The notes: generated by a model not told the origin, from the letters alone. DNA of 64,000 bases from Vibrio sp. FE10 (GCF_030297155.1 NZ_AP028067.1:3596001-3660000), one strand, 5' to 3'. Counted from the first letter of the stretch, positions 49,715 to 58,479 are shown. Translations and numbers: made by a program.

Positions 49715-50968
49715 TTACTCTTCACGACTAAATAGTGCTTCAATAAAGTCTTTCGACTCAAATGGACGTAGGTCATCAATGCCTTCACCCACACCAATGT
49801 AACGAATTGGAATCTGGAACTGGTCAGCAATTGAGAAAATAACACCACCTTTCGCCGTACCATCTAGTTTAGTTAGCGTAATACCCGTTACCGGCGCTAC
49901 TTCACTGAACAGTTTCGCTTGGCTAATCGCATTCTGACCAGTGCCTGCATCTAACGTAAGCATGATTTCGTGCGGTGCAGAGTCATCAATCTTCTTCATT
50001 ACACGAACAATCTTGCGTAGCTCTTCCATCAAGTTGCTCTTGTTCTGCAAACGACCGGCAGTATCAGCAATCACGACATCAACACCACGCGCTTTAGCGG
50101 CTTCGATAGCATCGTAGATAACAGAAGCACTGTCTGCGCCAGTATGTTGAGCAATCACAGGAACGTCATTACGTTGTCCCCAAACTTGAAGTTGCTCTAC
50201 AGCTGCTGCACGGAAGGTATCACCTGCTGCCAGCATCACTTTTTTGCCTTCGCCTTGGAATTGCTTCGCCAGCTTACCGATAGTGGTCGTCTTACCCACA
50301 CCGTTCACACCAACCATCAAAATAACGTAAGGCGTTTTCGTTGTATCAACCACAAGAGGCTGTTCAACTTGGCTTAGGATTTCTGCCATCTCTTCTTTGA
50401 GCAGACCATATAGAGCTTCACCATCTTTTAGGTCATTGCGAGATGCTTTTTCTGTCAGGTTTTCAATGATCTTAACGGTAGTATTCATACCCACGTCAGC
50501 GATCAGAAGTTGCTCTTCTAGTTCTTCAAACAGATCTTCATCGATTTGTTTACCCTTGAACAAGCCAAAGAAGCCAGCACCGATATTCGCTTTAGTGCGA
50601 CTTAGGCTGCGCTTAAGACGCGCAAAAAAGCTTTCTGTTGGCTTTTCTTGAACTTCTTCAATCTTAGCTTGAGGAACAACAACCTCTTCCTGTTCTGCTT
50701 CTGCTTCTGCTTCTGCTTCTGCTTCTGCTAGGACAGGCTGATGCTCTTCTTGAGTCTCTTCAAGCGCTTGATCTGATTCAGCAAGCTCAGATTCAACTGA
50801 CTGAATTTCAGTTGGCTTAGCTACTTCAGCTTCAGCCTCGACTTGTGATTCAACTTCAGTTTGCTCTTCAACGTTTTCTACGTCCGCTTCATTCTGAGTT
50901 TTTGGGCTTTGTTCTTCTTCACCAAAACCAAGCCACGATAATAATCCGCGCTTCTTTTTTTCCGTCAT
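49715..50968 (-). CDS. ftsY: Signal recognition particle receptor FtsY
   Basis: A 417-residue SRP GTPase. The N-terminal A domain (residues ~1-115) is very acidic and includes a run of alternating Glu-Ala encoded by six tandem hexanucleotides. The NG domain follows, with G1 GVNGVGKTT, DTFRAAAVEQL, DTAGR, TKLDGTAKGG and the C-terminal GVGEGIDDLRPF. It docks ribosome-SRP complexes at the SecYEG channel. It is the first gene of ftsYEX and divergent from rsmD. Confidence 0.97.
   Translation of the reverse strand: MTEKKKRGLLSWLGFGEEEQSPKTQNEADVENVEEQTEVESQVEAEAEVAKPTEIQSVESELAESDQALEETQEEHQPVLAEAEAEAEAEAEQEEVVVPQAKIEEVQEKPTESFFARLKRSLSRTKANIGAGFFGLFKGKQIDEDLFEELEEQLLIADVGMNTTVKIIENLTEKASRNDLKDGEALYGLLKEEMAEILSQVEQPLVVDTTKTPYVILMVGVNGVGKTTTIGKLAKQFQGEGKKVMLAAGDTFRAAAVEQLQVWGQRNDVPVIAQHTGADSASVIYDAIEAAKARGVDVVIADTAGRLQNKSNLMEELRKIVRVMKKIDDSAPHEIMLTLDAGTGQNAISQAKLFSEVAPVTGITLTKLDGTAKGGVIFSIADQFQIPIRYIGVGEGIDDLRPFESKDFIEALFSREE
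50693..50728. repeat. Six tandem copies of TTCTGC inside ftsY
   Basis: Thirty-six bases of perfect hexanucleotide repeat. On the coding strand it reads GCAGAA and encodes alternating Ala-Glu in the acidic A domain, so copy-number change keeps the frame. Confidence 0.9.
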
Positions 50969-51198
50969 CAGAGGAGTTTCCTAGATCTACTAATTAACTG
51001 CATTGACTTAATGCACGTCGACTCTTTGCTATTGTTATACAATACAAGCTTGTACAAACGAATAGTAAAGAAAAATGACAAAGCAGTGATAAGTTTGCTT
51101 TTAGCTTGATACACTTTGTCATTGCAAATTTATTTAATACCCGAACCCAACTAAATTGGGCTCGGTATAGTATCACTTTATTAGCGGTCAAAAAATCT

Positions 51199-51801
51199 AT
51201 GGTAAGACGTCGCCAGCAAAACACATCACAAAAAAAGCCATCCGGAGGCTTTGTTCGAATTATTAGTGGCTCATGGAGAGGTAGAAAACTGCCTGTTCAT
51301 GATTTAGAAGGCTTACGCCCGACCATTGATCGAGTAAAAGAGACTCTTTTTAACTGGGTAGCACAAGATATCCCACACTCGACCTGCTTGGATGTATTTG
51401 CTGGTTCTGGTGGTCTAGGTTTTGAAGCGGCTTCTCGCCAAGCAAAATTAGTGACGCTACTAGAAATGAATCAGAAGGCCGCTAAACAGCTTGCTGATAA
51501 TGCAAAAGAGCTCAAAGCAGACAACATCAACGTGGTAAACACCGATGCGATCTCTTTCCTCAAAAAGCCGGGTACTCCTTACGATATGGTCTTTCTTGAT
51601 CCTCCATTTCGTAAAGGCTTATTAACTGAAACTGTGGAGCTTCTTGAGAGCAATGGCTGGCTTGCCGACAATGCCATCATTTACGTTGAGACAGAAAAAG
51701 AATTACAACTCGAAGCAATGCCAGAGAACTGGGAATTGCACCGCGATAAGACTACGGGGCAGTCGAGCTACCGTCTGTTTAATCGAACCACTGAAGAATA
51801 G
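51199..51801 (+). CDS. rsmD: 16S rRNA (guanine-966 N2)-methyltransferase
   Basis: A 200-residue SAM enzyme. RIISGSWRGRKL and RPTIDRVKETLFNW form the family N-terminus, LDVFAGSGGLGFEAASR binds SAM, and VFLDPPFRKG is the catalytic N/DPPF motif. It methylates G966 of 16S rRNA in the assembled 30S head. The ATG at 51199 is chosen because upstream in-frame residues are not family-like; no strong ribosome binding site is visible. It is divergent from ftsY, as in E. coli. Confidence 0.96.
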   Translation: MVRRRQQNTSQKKPSGGFVRIISGSWRGRKLPVHDLEGLRPTIDRVKETLFNWVAQDIPHSTCLDVFAGSGGLGFEAASRQAKLVTLLEMNQKAAKQLADNAKELKADNINVVNTDAISFLKKPGTPYDMVFLDPPFRKGLLTETVELLESNGWLADNAIIYVETEKELQLEAMPENWELHRDKTTGQSSYRLFNRTTEE

Positions 51802-51811
51802 GAGTTATTGA

Positions 51812-52078
51812 ATGAAGTTCTTGCTTCCATTAGCCAAAACGGCCATCGCCTTTGTTTGGTTTATCTTAATCGCAAATATTTTCTACCCATTCCCAGGCAA
51901 TGCTGCGATTGCGCTTTATATCATGACAGCATTCTTGTTCTTCATGCACGGCTTGCAGATGCTGATCTTTATCGGTGCTTTCGGCGATAAGATCGAAATG
52001 TCACGTTGGGAAAAGTGGTCAATATTGATTTTCGGAGTCTTTGCCCTTCTCGATATCCGACGCAAACACATGATGTAA
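51812..52078 (+). CDS. yhhL: DUF1145 family membrane protein (YhhL-like)
   Basis: An 88-residue protein with three hydrophobic helices (about 6-24, 30-55, 68-82). The size, the FYPFPGNAA loop and the position 10 bp after rsmD match E. coli YhhL (DUF1145). The function is unknown. It is certainly co-transcribed with rsmD and followed by a terminator. Confidence 0.88.
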   Translation: MKFLLPLAKTAIAFVWFILIANIFYPFPGNAAIALYIMTAFLFFMHGLQMLIFIGAFGDKIEMSRWEKWSILIFGVFALLDIRRKHMM

Positions 52079-52155
52079 TCGAGCTAGAGCCCAGATATAC
52101 AAGCTTCAGTACACAGTACTCGATGCAGAAAGCCTAGTTACGAGAAAGATAAATA

Positions 52156-52189
52156 CAAAAACGCCGCTCATTTGAGCGGCGTTTTTTAT
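52156..52189. terminator. Bidirectional terminator between yhhL and yhgN
   Basis: The stem AAAACGCCGCTCA-TT-TGAGCGGCGTTTT has flanking A and T runs. Confidence 0.9.
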
Positions 52190-52221
52190 TGTTCGAGAAG
52201 AAATTGAACGATAAGAAAATG

Positions 52222-52806
52222 CTAAGACATGTAGCTTTTCACACCATCTAAGAACATTTGAGTCGACAGCATAACCAACAGTAAGCCCATTAGACGCTCT
52301 ATCGCCTTCAAGCCTCTCTCACCAAGAATACGCAAGAAGAAACCATTAAACATAAGAATGAAGAAGGTTACGCCCCATGCCAGTAAAACCGACAGAGACA
52401 ACTCAAACATCTGGTCTGGGTTTTGAGTCGCCAAAAGAATCAGCGCAGCGATAACCGATGGGCCCGCAATCATAGGAATGGCCATCGGCACGATAAACGG
52501 CTCTTCACCCGCGGCTAGGCCTGTGATGCTGCCTGCACTTGGGAAGATCATCTTAATAGCAATAATAAACAGAATGATACCGCCAGAAATACTCAGAGTT
52601 TCAGGTTGAACGTGCAAGAAGTTCATGATGCTTTGGCCAGCAAACAAGAACAGCAACAAGATAACGAGTGCAAACATCAGTTCACGAACGAGAACAATAC
52701 GACGACGCTTAGGATCGATATGCTTAAGGATTGAGAGCACGATTGGCAGGTTGCCAAGCGGGTCCATAATAAGAAACAGCATGGTTGCTGCAGATAAAAT
52801 TTCCAT
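52222..52806 (-). CDS. yhgN: MarC/YhgN family inner-membrane protein
   Basis: A 194-residue protein with six hydrophobic helices. IMDPLGNLPIVLSILKH, KRRRIVLVREL, SISGGIILFIIAIKMIFPS, AGEEPFIVPMAIPMIAGPS and RLMGLLLVMLSTQMFLDG are nearly superimposable on E. coli YhgN. The MarC family was once tied to multiple antibiotic resistance, but no transport substrate is established. It appears monocistronic and convergent with rsmD-yhhL. Confidence 0.93.
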   Translation of the reverse strand: MEILSAATMLFLIMDPLGNLPIVLSILKHIDPKRRRIVLVRELMFALVILLLFLFAGQSIMNFLHVQPETLSISGGIILFIIAIKMIFPSAGSITGLAAGEEPFIVPMAIPMIAGPSVIAALILLATQNPDQMFELSLSVLLAWGVTFFILMFNGFFLRILGERGLKAIERLMGLLLVMLSTQMFLDGVKSYMS

Positions 52807-53016
52807 AAGTTTGTCTCGAAAAGCGTAAGTGCGCGGAGTATAGCAGCCTCAACATTGATTTTCGAACGCAGCAATAAACGAGTTAACTTATGCTATTTAG
52901 AAGGGAATTTAACGAGAGCAAATAGGAAGGTAATTTAAAGAGTGGAACCGAAAAGATAGCATCCACTCTTCTTATCTATAAAAGCCAAAAGGCTCTAAAA
53001 ACCAAATCATTGGTAA

Positions 53017-53253
53017 TTAGTGGTTACACACACGTTCGCGATTGGTGCAAAGCTTATCATCGACAACCACAACCTTTTCCATCTTCAGGAAAAACTTAAG
53101 CAGGCCATCCAAATCTAAACCATTTAGCTTACAAGTATGGAAACGAGCTTCTGCGCCATACGTTTGAGCGAGTTCTTGTGTTAGCTCTTCGCGAGTCAGT
53201 GGCTTCTCACTAAGCAGGTTTAAAACGTTGTGTGCGTGAATTTCAGTCGTCAT
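53017..53253 (-). CDS. YecH family metal-binding protein (DUF2492)
   Basis: A 78-residue protein. EIHAHNVLNLLSE near the start, ARFHTCKLNGLDLDGLLKFF and the C-terminal CTNRERVCNH resemble E. coli YecH. The conserved His and Cys residues (HAH, HTC, CxxxxxxCxH) could form a zinc or other metal site. The function is unknown. An imperfect hairpin at about 52939-52972 may terminate it. It lies 91 bp downstream of the yhhN-like gene on the same strand. Confidence 0.82.
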   Translation of the reverse strand: MTTEIHAHNVLNLLSEKPLTREELTQELAQTYGAEARFHTCKLNGLDLDGLLKFFLKMEKVVVVDDKLCTNRERVCNH

Positions 53254-53344
53254 AACTCTATCTCAATATTTAATCAATCAAACGTAGAGTACCGATTTTC
53301 AGCAACCCTGCCTTGATGTAGCTCAGAGTTGAGAGTGCTCTATC

Positions 53345-53971
53345 CTAAATGGTTAGAGATGCCACGATAAGAGCGTGAGCTAGGAAGTAACTGCCCGTTA
53401 CCCAAAGATAAGCGCCCTTGATTGGACTACGATAGCAATTGAGAGCATACGCCAGTGCAGAAAGCAGCAGCACGCTACAGCCAGCAAAACCAACCGCGTG
53501 TGATAGCTGAGGCTCAAGCAACCAAACCTCACCAGAGGCCCAAGCCAGCTGGATAAGCACAATGCCCATAATGACCACGGGAAAAACCAATCTATCTAAG
53601 CGCGGAAGAAGTAAGAAGAAAGCGACAACGCAGGCAGCCAACAATAATGCAAACAACCACCAAACCATCTCACCTGAGAGTTGTAGCCAAAATGCCTTGC
53701 TATAACAGAGTTGAGCCAATAAAAAACAGACAAAATGAAGCGGTCGTTTTTGAGTCACCGTATGCAGAACGTCAGCCACAGCCGAGATAGCTAAGCCAGC
53801 GACAATCCAATAAGTATATTCAGCAACGATCGATTGAGTTAACGCCACTACCGCCAACAAAACAAAGGTAAACACCTTGTACACTAAGGCCTGACCGATA
53901 TGTCCATGTTTCGTCCCTGATATCGCTCCGATACCAGATAAAGAAACCGCTAACCAACTCCACATACCCAT
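53345..53971 (-). CDS. yhhN: Lysoplasmalogenase family protein (YhhN/TMEM86)
   Basis: A 208-residue protein made almost wholly of hydrophobic helices (about eight). YKVFTFVLLAVVAL, GLAISAVADVLHT, and the C-terminal YFLAHALIVASL match the YhhN family. Related enzymes (TMEM86B) hydrolyse the vinyl-ether bond of lysoplasmalogen; bacterial activity has been shown for some members, but the substrate in this organism is not known. Its promoter should lie in the long intergenic region upstream. Confidence 0.88.
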   Translation of the reverse strand: MGMWSWLAVSLSGIGAISGTKHGHIGQALVYKVFTFVLLAVVALTQSIVAEYTYWIVAGLAISAVADVLHTVTQKRPLHFVCFLLAQLCYSKAFWLQLSGEMVWWLFALLLAACVVAFFLLLPRLDRLVFPVVIMGIVLIQLAWASGEVWLLEPQLSHAVGFAGCSVLLLSALAYALNCYRSPIKGAYLWVTGSYFLAHALIVASLTI

Positions 53972-54682
53972 TGCCCTATTGCTTTAAAACGTCGCCAGTC
54001 TAGGCACACGAGTGTTGATGTAAAGCCTAAGCCCCTCAAAATTGGATCTTGATTACGCTTCCACTAAAAAGAGTCCCTTTCAGTTAAAGCCATGACAATT
54101 ACGCGGAGATAGCAGTGATTCGTTTAAAACTAAAGCGATTCGCCGTAAAACACCTTTAAAATGGCGTTACACGACTCAGCTTTCAATTTTAGACACTTCT
54201 CGATCATTGAAATCCCAATAAACCACTAAATACCGCCAAAAACCACGACTAAAAGTTAAAAACAAGCTCACCAAAAAACATTAAAAACAAACACTTAAAT
54301 ACAAAAAACCAGAGTTAACTAGCGAATAAAAACGCCAGACGACTCTAGGTTTGTAAAGTGAGAAACTTGTTTTCCTCATACCTAGAATTGTCAGAATTTC
54401 CCAAGCCTCGTGTCAAAACAACCACCAAAACTGAGCTAAAAATCCAGAAACAAAACCAAATCAAACCTCACCACCGCCAACCCCTATTAATACAGTTTAA
54501 CAACCTTTAACAATATAAATTACAAATAACAACCATTATAAAACAGCAACTTAAAACAAATAAGAACAAACATAAATCACAACGAACAAAATAAGAACAC
54601 ACCAAAATACACAGTTAAACAGAGCTAAACAAGCCAAAAACCAATAGTTTTCTACTACTTTTGGAGCTTTCGAAAGTAATTC
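53972..54682. other. Long intergenic region, strongly G-poor on the plus strand from about 54190 to 54650
   Basis: This ~710-bp gap has no convincing gene. From roughly 54190 the plus strand is very rich in A and C and nearly free of G, with many AAAAC, AACAA and CCAAAA runs. Such asymmetry is far from the flanking DNA and would give an unstructured RNA if transcribed rightward. A 61-codon minus-strand frame at 54551-54736 reads as a low-complexity by-product. Confidence 0.6.
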
Positions 54683-54711
54683 TTGATCTAAACCTATAAG
54701 TGGGCTATTCT
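54683..54711 (+). promoter_or_regulatory. Candidate promoter of the 26-residue ORF
   Basis: TTGATC and TATTCT with a 17-bp spacer, about 41 bp upstream of the start codon. Confidence 0.55.
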
Positions 54712-54752
54712 TTAAAACATAGCGAGAGACAACCAAATTTAGGAGTAGTGTT

Positions 54753-54833
54753 ATGATTTCATCTTCGCAAAGACAAGGACTTGTAATGATCGCGGTAGTT
54801 GTAGGTCTTATGACACTACCGATGATGTACTAA
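54753..54833 (+). CDS. Probable 26-residue membrane miniprotein
   Basis: The ORF encodes MISSSQRQGLVMIAVVVGLM followed by TLPMMY. A polar N-terminus is followed by a ~15-residue hydrophobic helix (about residues 10-24). AGGAG lies 7 bp before the ATG, a promoter candidate lies upstream, and a strong terminator begins 13 bp after the stop, so the whole reads as a self-contained gene. I recognise no family. It may be a small regulator of a membrane complex or a type I toxin-like peptide, though no antisense RNA was identified. Confidence 0.65.
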   Translation: MISSSQRQGLVMIAVVVGLMTLPMMY

Positions 54834-54845
54834 GCAAGTTACAGA

Positions 54846-54880
54846 TAAAAAAAGGGACGCCATGAGCGTCCCTTTTTTTT
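54846..54880. terminator. Bidirectional terminator after the 26-residue ORF
   Basis: The stem AAAAAAAGGGACGC-CATGA-GCGTCCCTTTTTTT has long A and T runs on both sides. It also terminates the convergent gene ending at 54892. Confidence 0.92.
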
Positions 54881-54891
54881 GTTCAATTTTT

Positions 54892-55266
54892 TCACTTCGA
54901 AAACAGATGCAGTGTTAACACATCCCAGTTCGCATAATAGAAACCCGCTGCGGCTAAAGTCATTGCCATCATCAATAAGATCGCAACTCGCCAGATAAAA
55001 CGACCGCTTCGTGGAGTCAGCTCCTTCTCACAGTCGTTACACATCATGATGAATTTATGCTGGTCTTCCAGTTGAGCGTCATGCTCATTCACTACCTTGT
55101 TACGACACGTTGCGATATAACGCAGCTTGATTACCATATCGTGCGGTAGCCTTTCTTCACAGCTTGTCACAAGCTCGTGCAATCCTTCGCCTTCAGCGTG
55201 GTATTGAAGTCTCAATAATTTTTCAATATTGCGAGTTCTTGTCACCACTTTTTCAATATCGGTCAT
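54892..55266 (-). CDS. Protein of unknown function, DUF4145-like domain with C-terminal membrane anchor
   Basis: A 124-residue protein. Residues ~1-80 are helical and charged (VVTRTRNIEKLLRLQYHAEG, then CEERLPHDMVIKLRYIATCRNKVVNEHD). This recalls DUF4145/HEPN-like helical domains, in which a conserved R-x-x-R-N-x-x-x-H motif occurs (here RYIATCRNKVVNEH). A CNDCEKE pair and one transmembrane helix (about 95-113) end it. The HEPN resemblance is weak and only by eye. The ATG at 55266 has GGAGGGCTAAG upstream. Confidence 0.7.
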   Translation of the reverse strand: MTDIEKVVTRTRNIEKLLRLQYHAEGEGLHELVTSCEERLPHDMVIKLRYIATCRNKVVNEHDAQLEDQHKFIMMCNDCEKELTPRSGRFIWRVAILLMMAMTLAAAGFYYANWDVLTLHLFSK

Positions 55267-55510
55267 CTTAGCCCTCCCACTCCACACTATAATTCTAGTC
55301 GAGCATTTCCCTATTTTTATACAAATTCATTGCTAGTTACTTAAGAAAGAGACAATAAATAACAATGCTTTATCCCAAGATTGCCATTAAATGTGATATC
55401 AGCCGAAAAATAATCAGCTTAGCTTACAGCAGTTCACGAATAGCGGCTTTAAACACATATCCCTATTGCCCGAAAGACTAGAATAACCATCACGACTACA
55501 TGGAGGTTCT

Positions 55511-55840
55511 ATGCCTAATTCACTCTTTCTTGCCATCTTTGCACTTGCTGGCCTTGCTGCTTGGGTATTTCTTGGTTTCTATCGAAAACACATGCAAGGT
55601 GATAACGCGCCAGAAAAGAAAGTGAATGTCACTGTACTAGACAAGCAGTCGATCGACCTTCCTGACGCAGAGCCTGGCCAAGAAGATCAAGAGTATTGGA
55701 TTTACGTTCAACGTGGTGTTGTTGGACCGAAGCGAGAATTCCAAGTCGGTATCCATTACTTTCATGCTCTTAACCCTGGCGATAAAGGAACTTTAACCTA
55801 CCAGGGCGATAAGTTCTTACACTTTGCATTGAAACGTTAA
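55511..55840 (+). CDS. DUF2500 family protein (YhhM-like)
   Basis: A 109-residue protein with an N-terminal membrane helix (residues 4-24) and a beta-rich domain. The C-terminal FQVGIHYFHALNPGDKGTLTYQGDKFLHF aligns with the end of E. coli YhhM, which defines DUF2500. The function is unknown. GGAGG precedes the ATG. In E. coli this family also sits in the rsmD-yhhL-yhhM-yhhN neighbourhood, so its presence here is conserved context. Confidence 0.85.
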   Translation: MPNSLFLAIFALAGLAAWVFLGFYRKHMQGDNAPEKKVNVTVLDKQSIDLPDAEPGQEDQEYWIYVQRGVVGPKREFQVGIHYFHALNPGDKGTLTYQGDKFLHFALKR

Positions 55841-55869
55841 TCACTTCAATACAACCATCCTCAGCAGCA

Positions 55870-56883
55870 TTAAGGCAATAGCCAACTCGTTTTCTCTGAT
55901 TTAGAAACCAGCCAACTCATCCATAAAGCCCCTGCACCACTGATCACTATCCATAATGGAATCACCCATGCCGGGTGTCCTTGGTACCAACCGAACTCTT
56001 TCATTGGCCACAAGAAGATAGGGTGCAGCAGATAGATACCTAAGCTGTGTTTACTGATAAAGCCAACCACTTGGTTACTTTTCTCAGATAACCCTTCTCC
56101 GTAGTAACGACACAGCATAAACACCATGCTCGCGGCTAATACAGTATTCAGCGTTTTGTAAGATAACCAACGACCAACGGTGTACTCCTCGGCAATTAAG
56201 CTCGCATCCACCACCATGTAGACTGTGGTTAACAATGCCAATGCGCCAAGCCCCACACTCACACCAACAGTTAACTTGTTAAGCGGAACCTTCTTGTACA
56301 ACAGGTAACCCAATGGCAAGTAGCCAGTGTAAAGCCACAACTCGTGACTCCATGGGCCATCTATCCTGAGTAAGAACAACAAAGTCGTAAATAACCAAAC
56401 CGCAGTGAAACCATAAACGGCCTTATCCCCATACTTTCTGACCATGATCTGTAAGAAAGGAATCACGAAGTAGAGCGGGATAAAGTAATAGAAGAAACCA
56501 AGGTGGTAATAGGTGTAGTGATGGTAGCTATTGAGCAACACCTCCCAACTCACGTCGGCATCAAAGCCCATCGCAGACCAACCAGACAGGTAGGTATAGA
56601 AAAGCGACCAGACAATGAAAGGTATCAGTACCTTACCTAGGCGGCGCTTGAGGTAATATTTGGCGTCAAACGGGCGCTGATCGCTCAGCATCAACGCGCC
56701 ACTAATCAAAATAAACACTGGCACAGCCCAACGACTGAAGCCATTGACGGTGATCGCCGTTAACCACTCACCGAAAGGAATCGTTCCTAGCTCGTTGCGA
56801 TAAGGAGCCAAAACATGAATCGCGATAACCGCTACGGCCGCGACACATCGTGCTAAATCAAAAAAGAGAATTCGCTGCTTCAT
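55870..56883 (-). CDS. Acyltransferase family 3 membrane protein (WecH/OafA-like)
   Basis: A 337-residue integral membrane protein of about ten helices. RILFFDLARCVAAVAVIAIHVLAPY contains the family start FDxxR...H, the His being the putative acyl-transfer residue. SRWAVPVFILISGALML and ISKHSLGIYLLHPIF are further family blocks. Such proteins O-acetylate sugars of surface glycans or osmoregulated glucans. The acceptor is unknown; no glycan biosynthesis gene is adjacent. It stands alone between DUF2500 and the ars operon. Confidence 0.87.
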   Translation of the reverse strand: MKQRILFFDLARCVAAVAVIAIHVLAPYRNELGTIPFGEWLTAITVNGFSRWAVPVFILISGALMLSDQRPFDAKYYLKRRLGKVLIPFIVWSLFYTYLSGWSAMGFDADVSWEVLLNSYHHYTYYHLGFFYYFIPLYFVIPFLQIMVRKYGDKAVYGFTAVWLFTTLLFLLRIDGPWSHELWLYTGYLPLGYLLYKKVPLNKLTVGVSVGLGALALLTTVYMVVDASLIAEEYTVGRWLSYKTLNTVLAASMVFMLCRYYGEGLSEKSNQVVGFISKHSLGIYLLHPIFLWPMKEFGWYQGHPAWVIPLWIVISGAGALWMSWLVSKSEKTSWLLP

Positions 56884-56926
56884 GTAAATGCCTGATTAAT
56901 ATTCAATCATTCTACTATAGCAATAA

Positions 56927-56962
56927 AAAAGCTGACCGGAATAAATACCAAGTCAGCTTATT
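56927..56962 (-). terminator. Terminator of the ars operon
   Basis: An AAGCTGAC/GTCAGCTT stem with a 15-nt loop, followed on the minus strand by TTTTTTATT, lies about 90 bp after the arsJ stop. Confidence 0.75.
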
Positions 56963-57052
56963 GTTAAAGGAGAAGCATATCGCGAATTAAGAACGCTCGA
57001 CTTTAGATTATGCGACTTTAGCTCTTGTTAATGAAGCTCTTGCGAATAAGGA

Positions 57053-58273
57053 TCATGCGGCTGACGCTTGCGGCACCTTAGGCAAACGCAAAGAGATCAC
57101 CGTAGTTATAGCTAAGAACGCGAACGATACCCACAGGCACGCAGACAAACCGGCCATTTGAAATACCAAGCCCGACAGAATAGTGCCAATCAGACGGCCC
57201 ATCGCATTCGCCATGTAGTAAAAACCGACGTCAAGCGACACACCATCGCCCTTCGCATAACTGACAATCAAGTATGAGTGAAGTGATGAGTTCACCGCAA
57301 AGATGGCACCAAATACCATCAAACCACCGATGATAACCAGCTCGGGTTGCCACCCAATCTGTACCGCATAAGCAATGCCAGCGGTCACGATAGCCAATGC
57401 ACCCGCCCACAATAACGCAGCATGACCATCAGGTACCTTACCTTGGGCTTTACCGGTAATCTTAGGTGCAATGCCCTGTACAAAGCCGTAAGCGATGGTC
57501 CAAGCCGCTAAGAAGCCACCAACCCATGAGTGGTCCCAACCAAACACACTGCCTAGATAAATCGGCAGAGCAATCACAAACCACACGTCACGAGCACCAA
57601 ATAGGAACATACGCGCTGCCGATAAGATGTTGATGGATTCAGACTTAGAGAAAATCTGTTTGAACTTGGGTTTGGTTTTCGCTTTACCCATGTCCGCTTC
57701 TAAGCTCACTAAGCTGCCAATGAAGACCAATGTCAGAACAGCAGCCATCGCTAGCACTGCGTATTGGAAGCCAATCGTCGAAAGCAGCAAGCCACCAATA
57801 AAGAACCCGGCACCTTTAAGCGCATTCTTAGATCCGGTCAGAATCGCAATCCACTTATAAAGCGCGCCTTGCTGTTCATCCGGAACCAAGGTTTTGATTG
57901 AGCTCTTGGCACTCATCTTATTGAGGTCTTTAGCGATACCAGACAACGCCTGCGCAGCCATCACCCAAGGGATGGTCAACATTGCGCTTGGTACCGCGAG
58001 CATGCCCAAGGCGACAACTTGCATCCCCAAACCGATGTTCATGGTCTTATTGAGTCCAAGACGAGCCCCTAACCAACCACCGATGAGGTTAGTCACCACA
58101 CCAAAGAATTCATAAAAAAGGAACAGTGAGGCGATCTCTAACGAACTGTAGCCAAGGTCATAGAAATACAAAACCACCAGCATACGAAGTGCACCATCAG
58201 TAATGGTGAAGTTCCAGTAGTTAAAAGTCACCAACATGTATTGGCGAACGCTCTTACTTAGATTTGAAAACAT
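57053..58273 (-). CDS. arsJ: Organoarsenical efflux MFS transporter ArsJ
   Basis: A 406-residue protein of about twelve helices. The start YMLVTFNYWNFTITDGALRMLVV and SGIAKDLNKMSAKSSIKTLVP are characteristic of ArsJ. Published work shows that ArsJ exports 1-arseno-3-phosphoglycerate, made when GAPDH uses arsenate instead of phosphate, so the pair confers arsenate resistance without reduction. The gapdh and arsR genes upstream on the same strand complete the known module. A ~110-bp repeat separates it from the phosphatase gene, yet no terminator is evident there, so one transcript is probable. Confidence 0.93.
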   Translation of the reverse strand: MFSNLSKSVRQYMLVTFNYWNFTITDGALRMLVVLYFYDLGYSSLEIASLFLFYEFFGVVTNLIGGWLGARLGLNKTMNIGLGMQVVALGMLAVPSAMLTIPWVMAAQALSGIAKDLNKMSAKSSIKTLVPDEQQGALYKWIAILTGSKNALKGAGFFIGGLLLSTIGFQYAVLAMAAVLTLVFIGSLVSLEADMGKAKTKPKFKQIFSKSESINILSAARMFLFGARDVWFVIALPIYLGSVFGWDHSWVGGFLAAWTIAYGFVQGIAPKITGKAQGKVPDGHAALLWAGALAIVTAGIAYAVQIGWQPELVIIGGLMVFGAIFAVNSSLHSYLIVSYAKGDGVSLDVGFYYMANAMGRLIGTILSGLVFQMAGLSACLWVSFAFLAITTVISLRLPKVPQASAA

Positions 58274-58362
58274 AACGCTATCTCTGCAATCTAAACAAAA
58301 AGAGCTTTTAGATCATAGGTGTCCAAAAGCTCTAATTCTTACTTTCCACTTAACTTATACTC

Positions 58363-58476
58363 AAAATAATTGGAGTTGCAGCTAGGCAACAAGCAAGTTC
58401 AGCCCTATGAGCATAGGTGTTCTATGTGATTAGGGTGAACTTGCGCAGTTAACAACTCTGCAGGTTCAAGTATGAA
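58363..58476 (+). repeat. ~110-bp palindromic dispersed repeat, copy 1
   Basis: It starts TTGGAGTTGCAGCTAGGC, contains an internal hairpin (CCCTATGAGCATAG...CTATGTGATTAGGG) and ends GCAGGTTCAAGTATGAAG. A second copy lies in the opposite orientation at 60041-60152. I take it to be a member of a dispersed intergenic repeat family of vibrios, from memory. Confidence 0.85.
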
Positions 58477-58479
58477 GAG

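Noticed and set aside
54551..54736. 61-codon minus-strand frame in the G-poor region
   Set aside because: Low-complexity sequence caused by base composition; it overlaps the promoter of the miniprotein.
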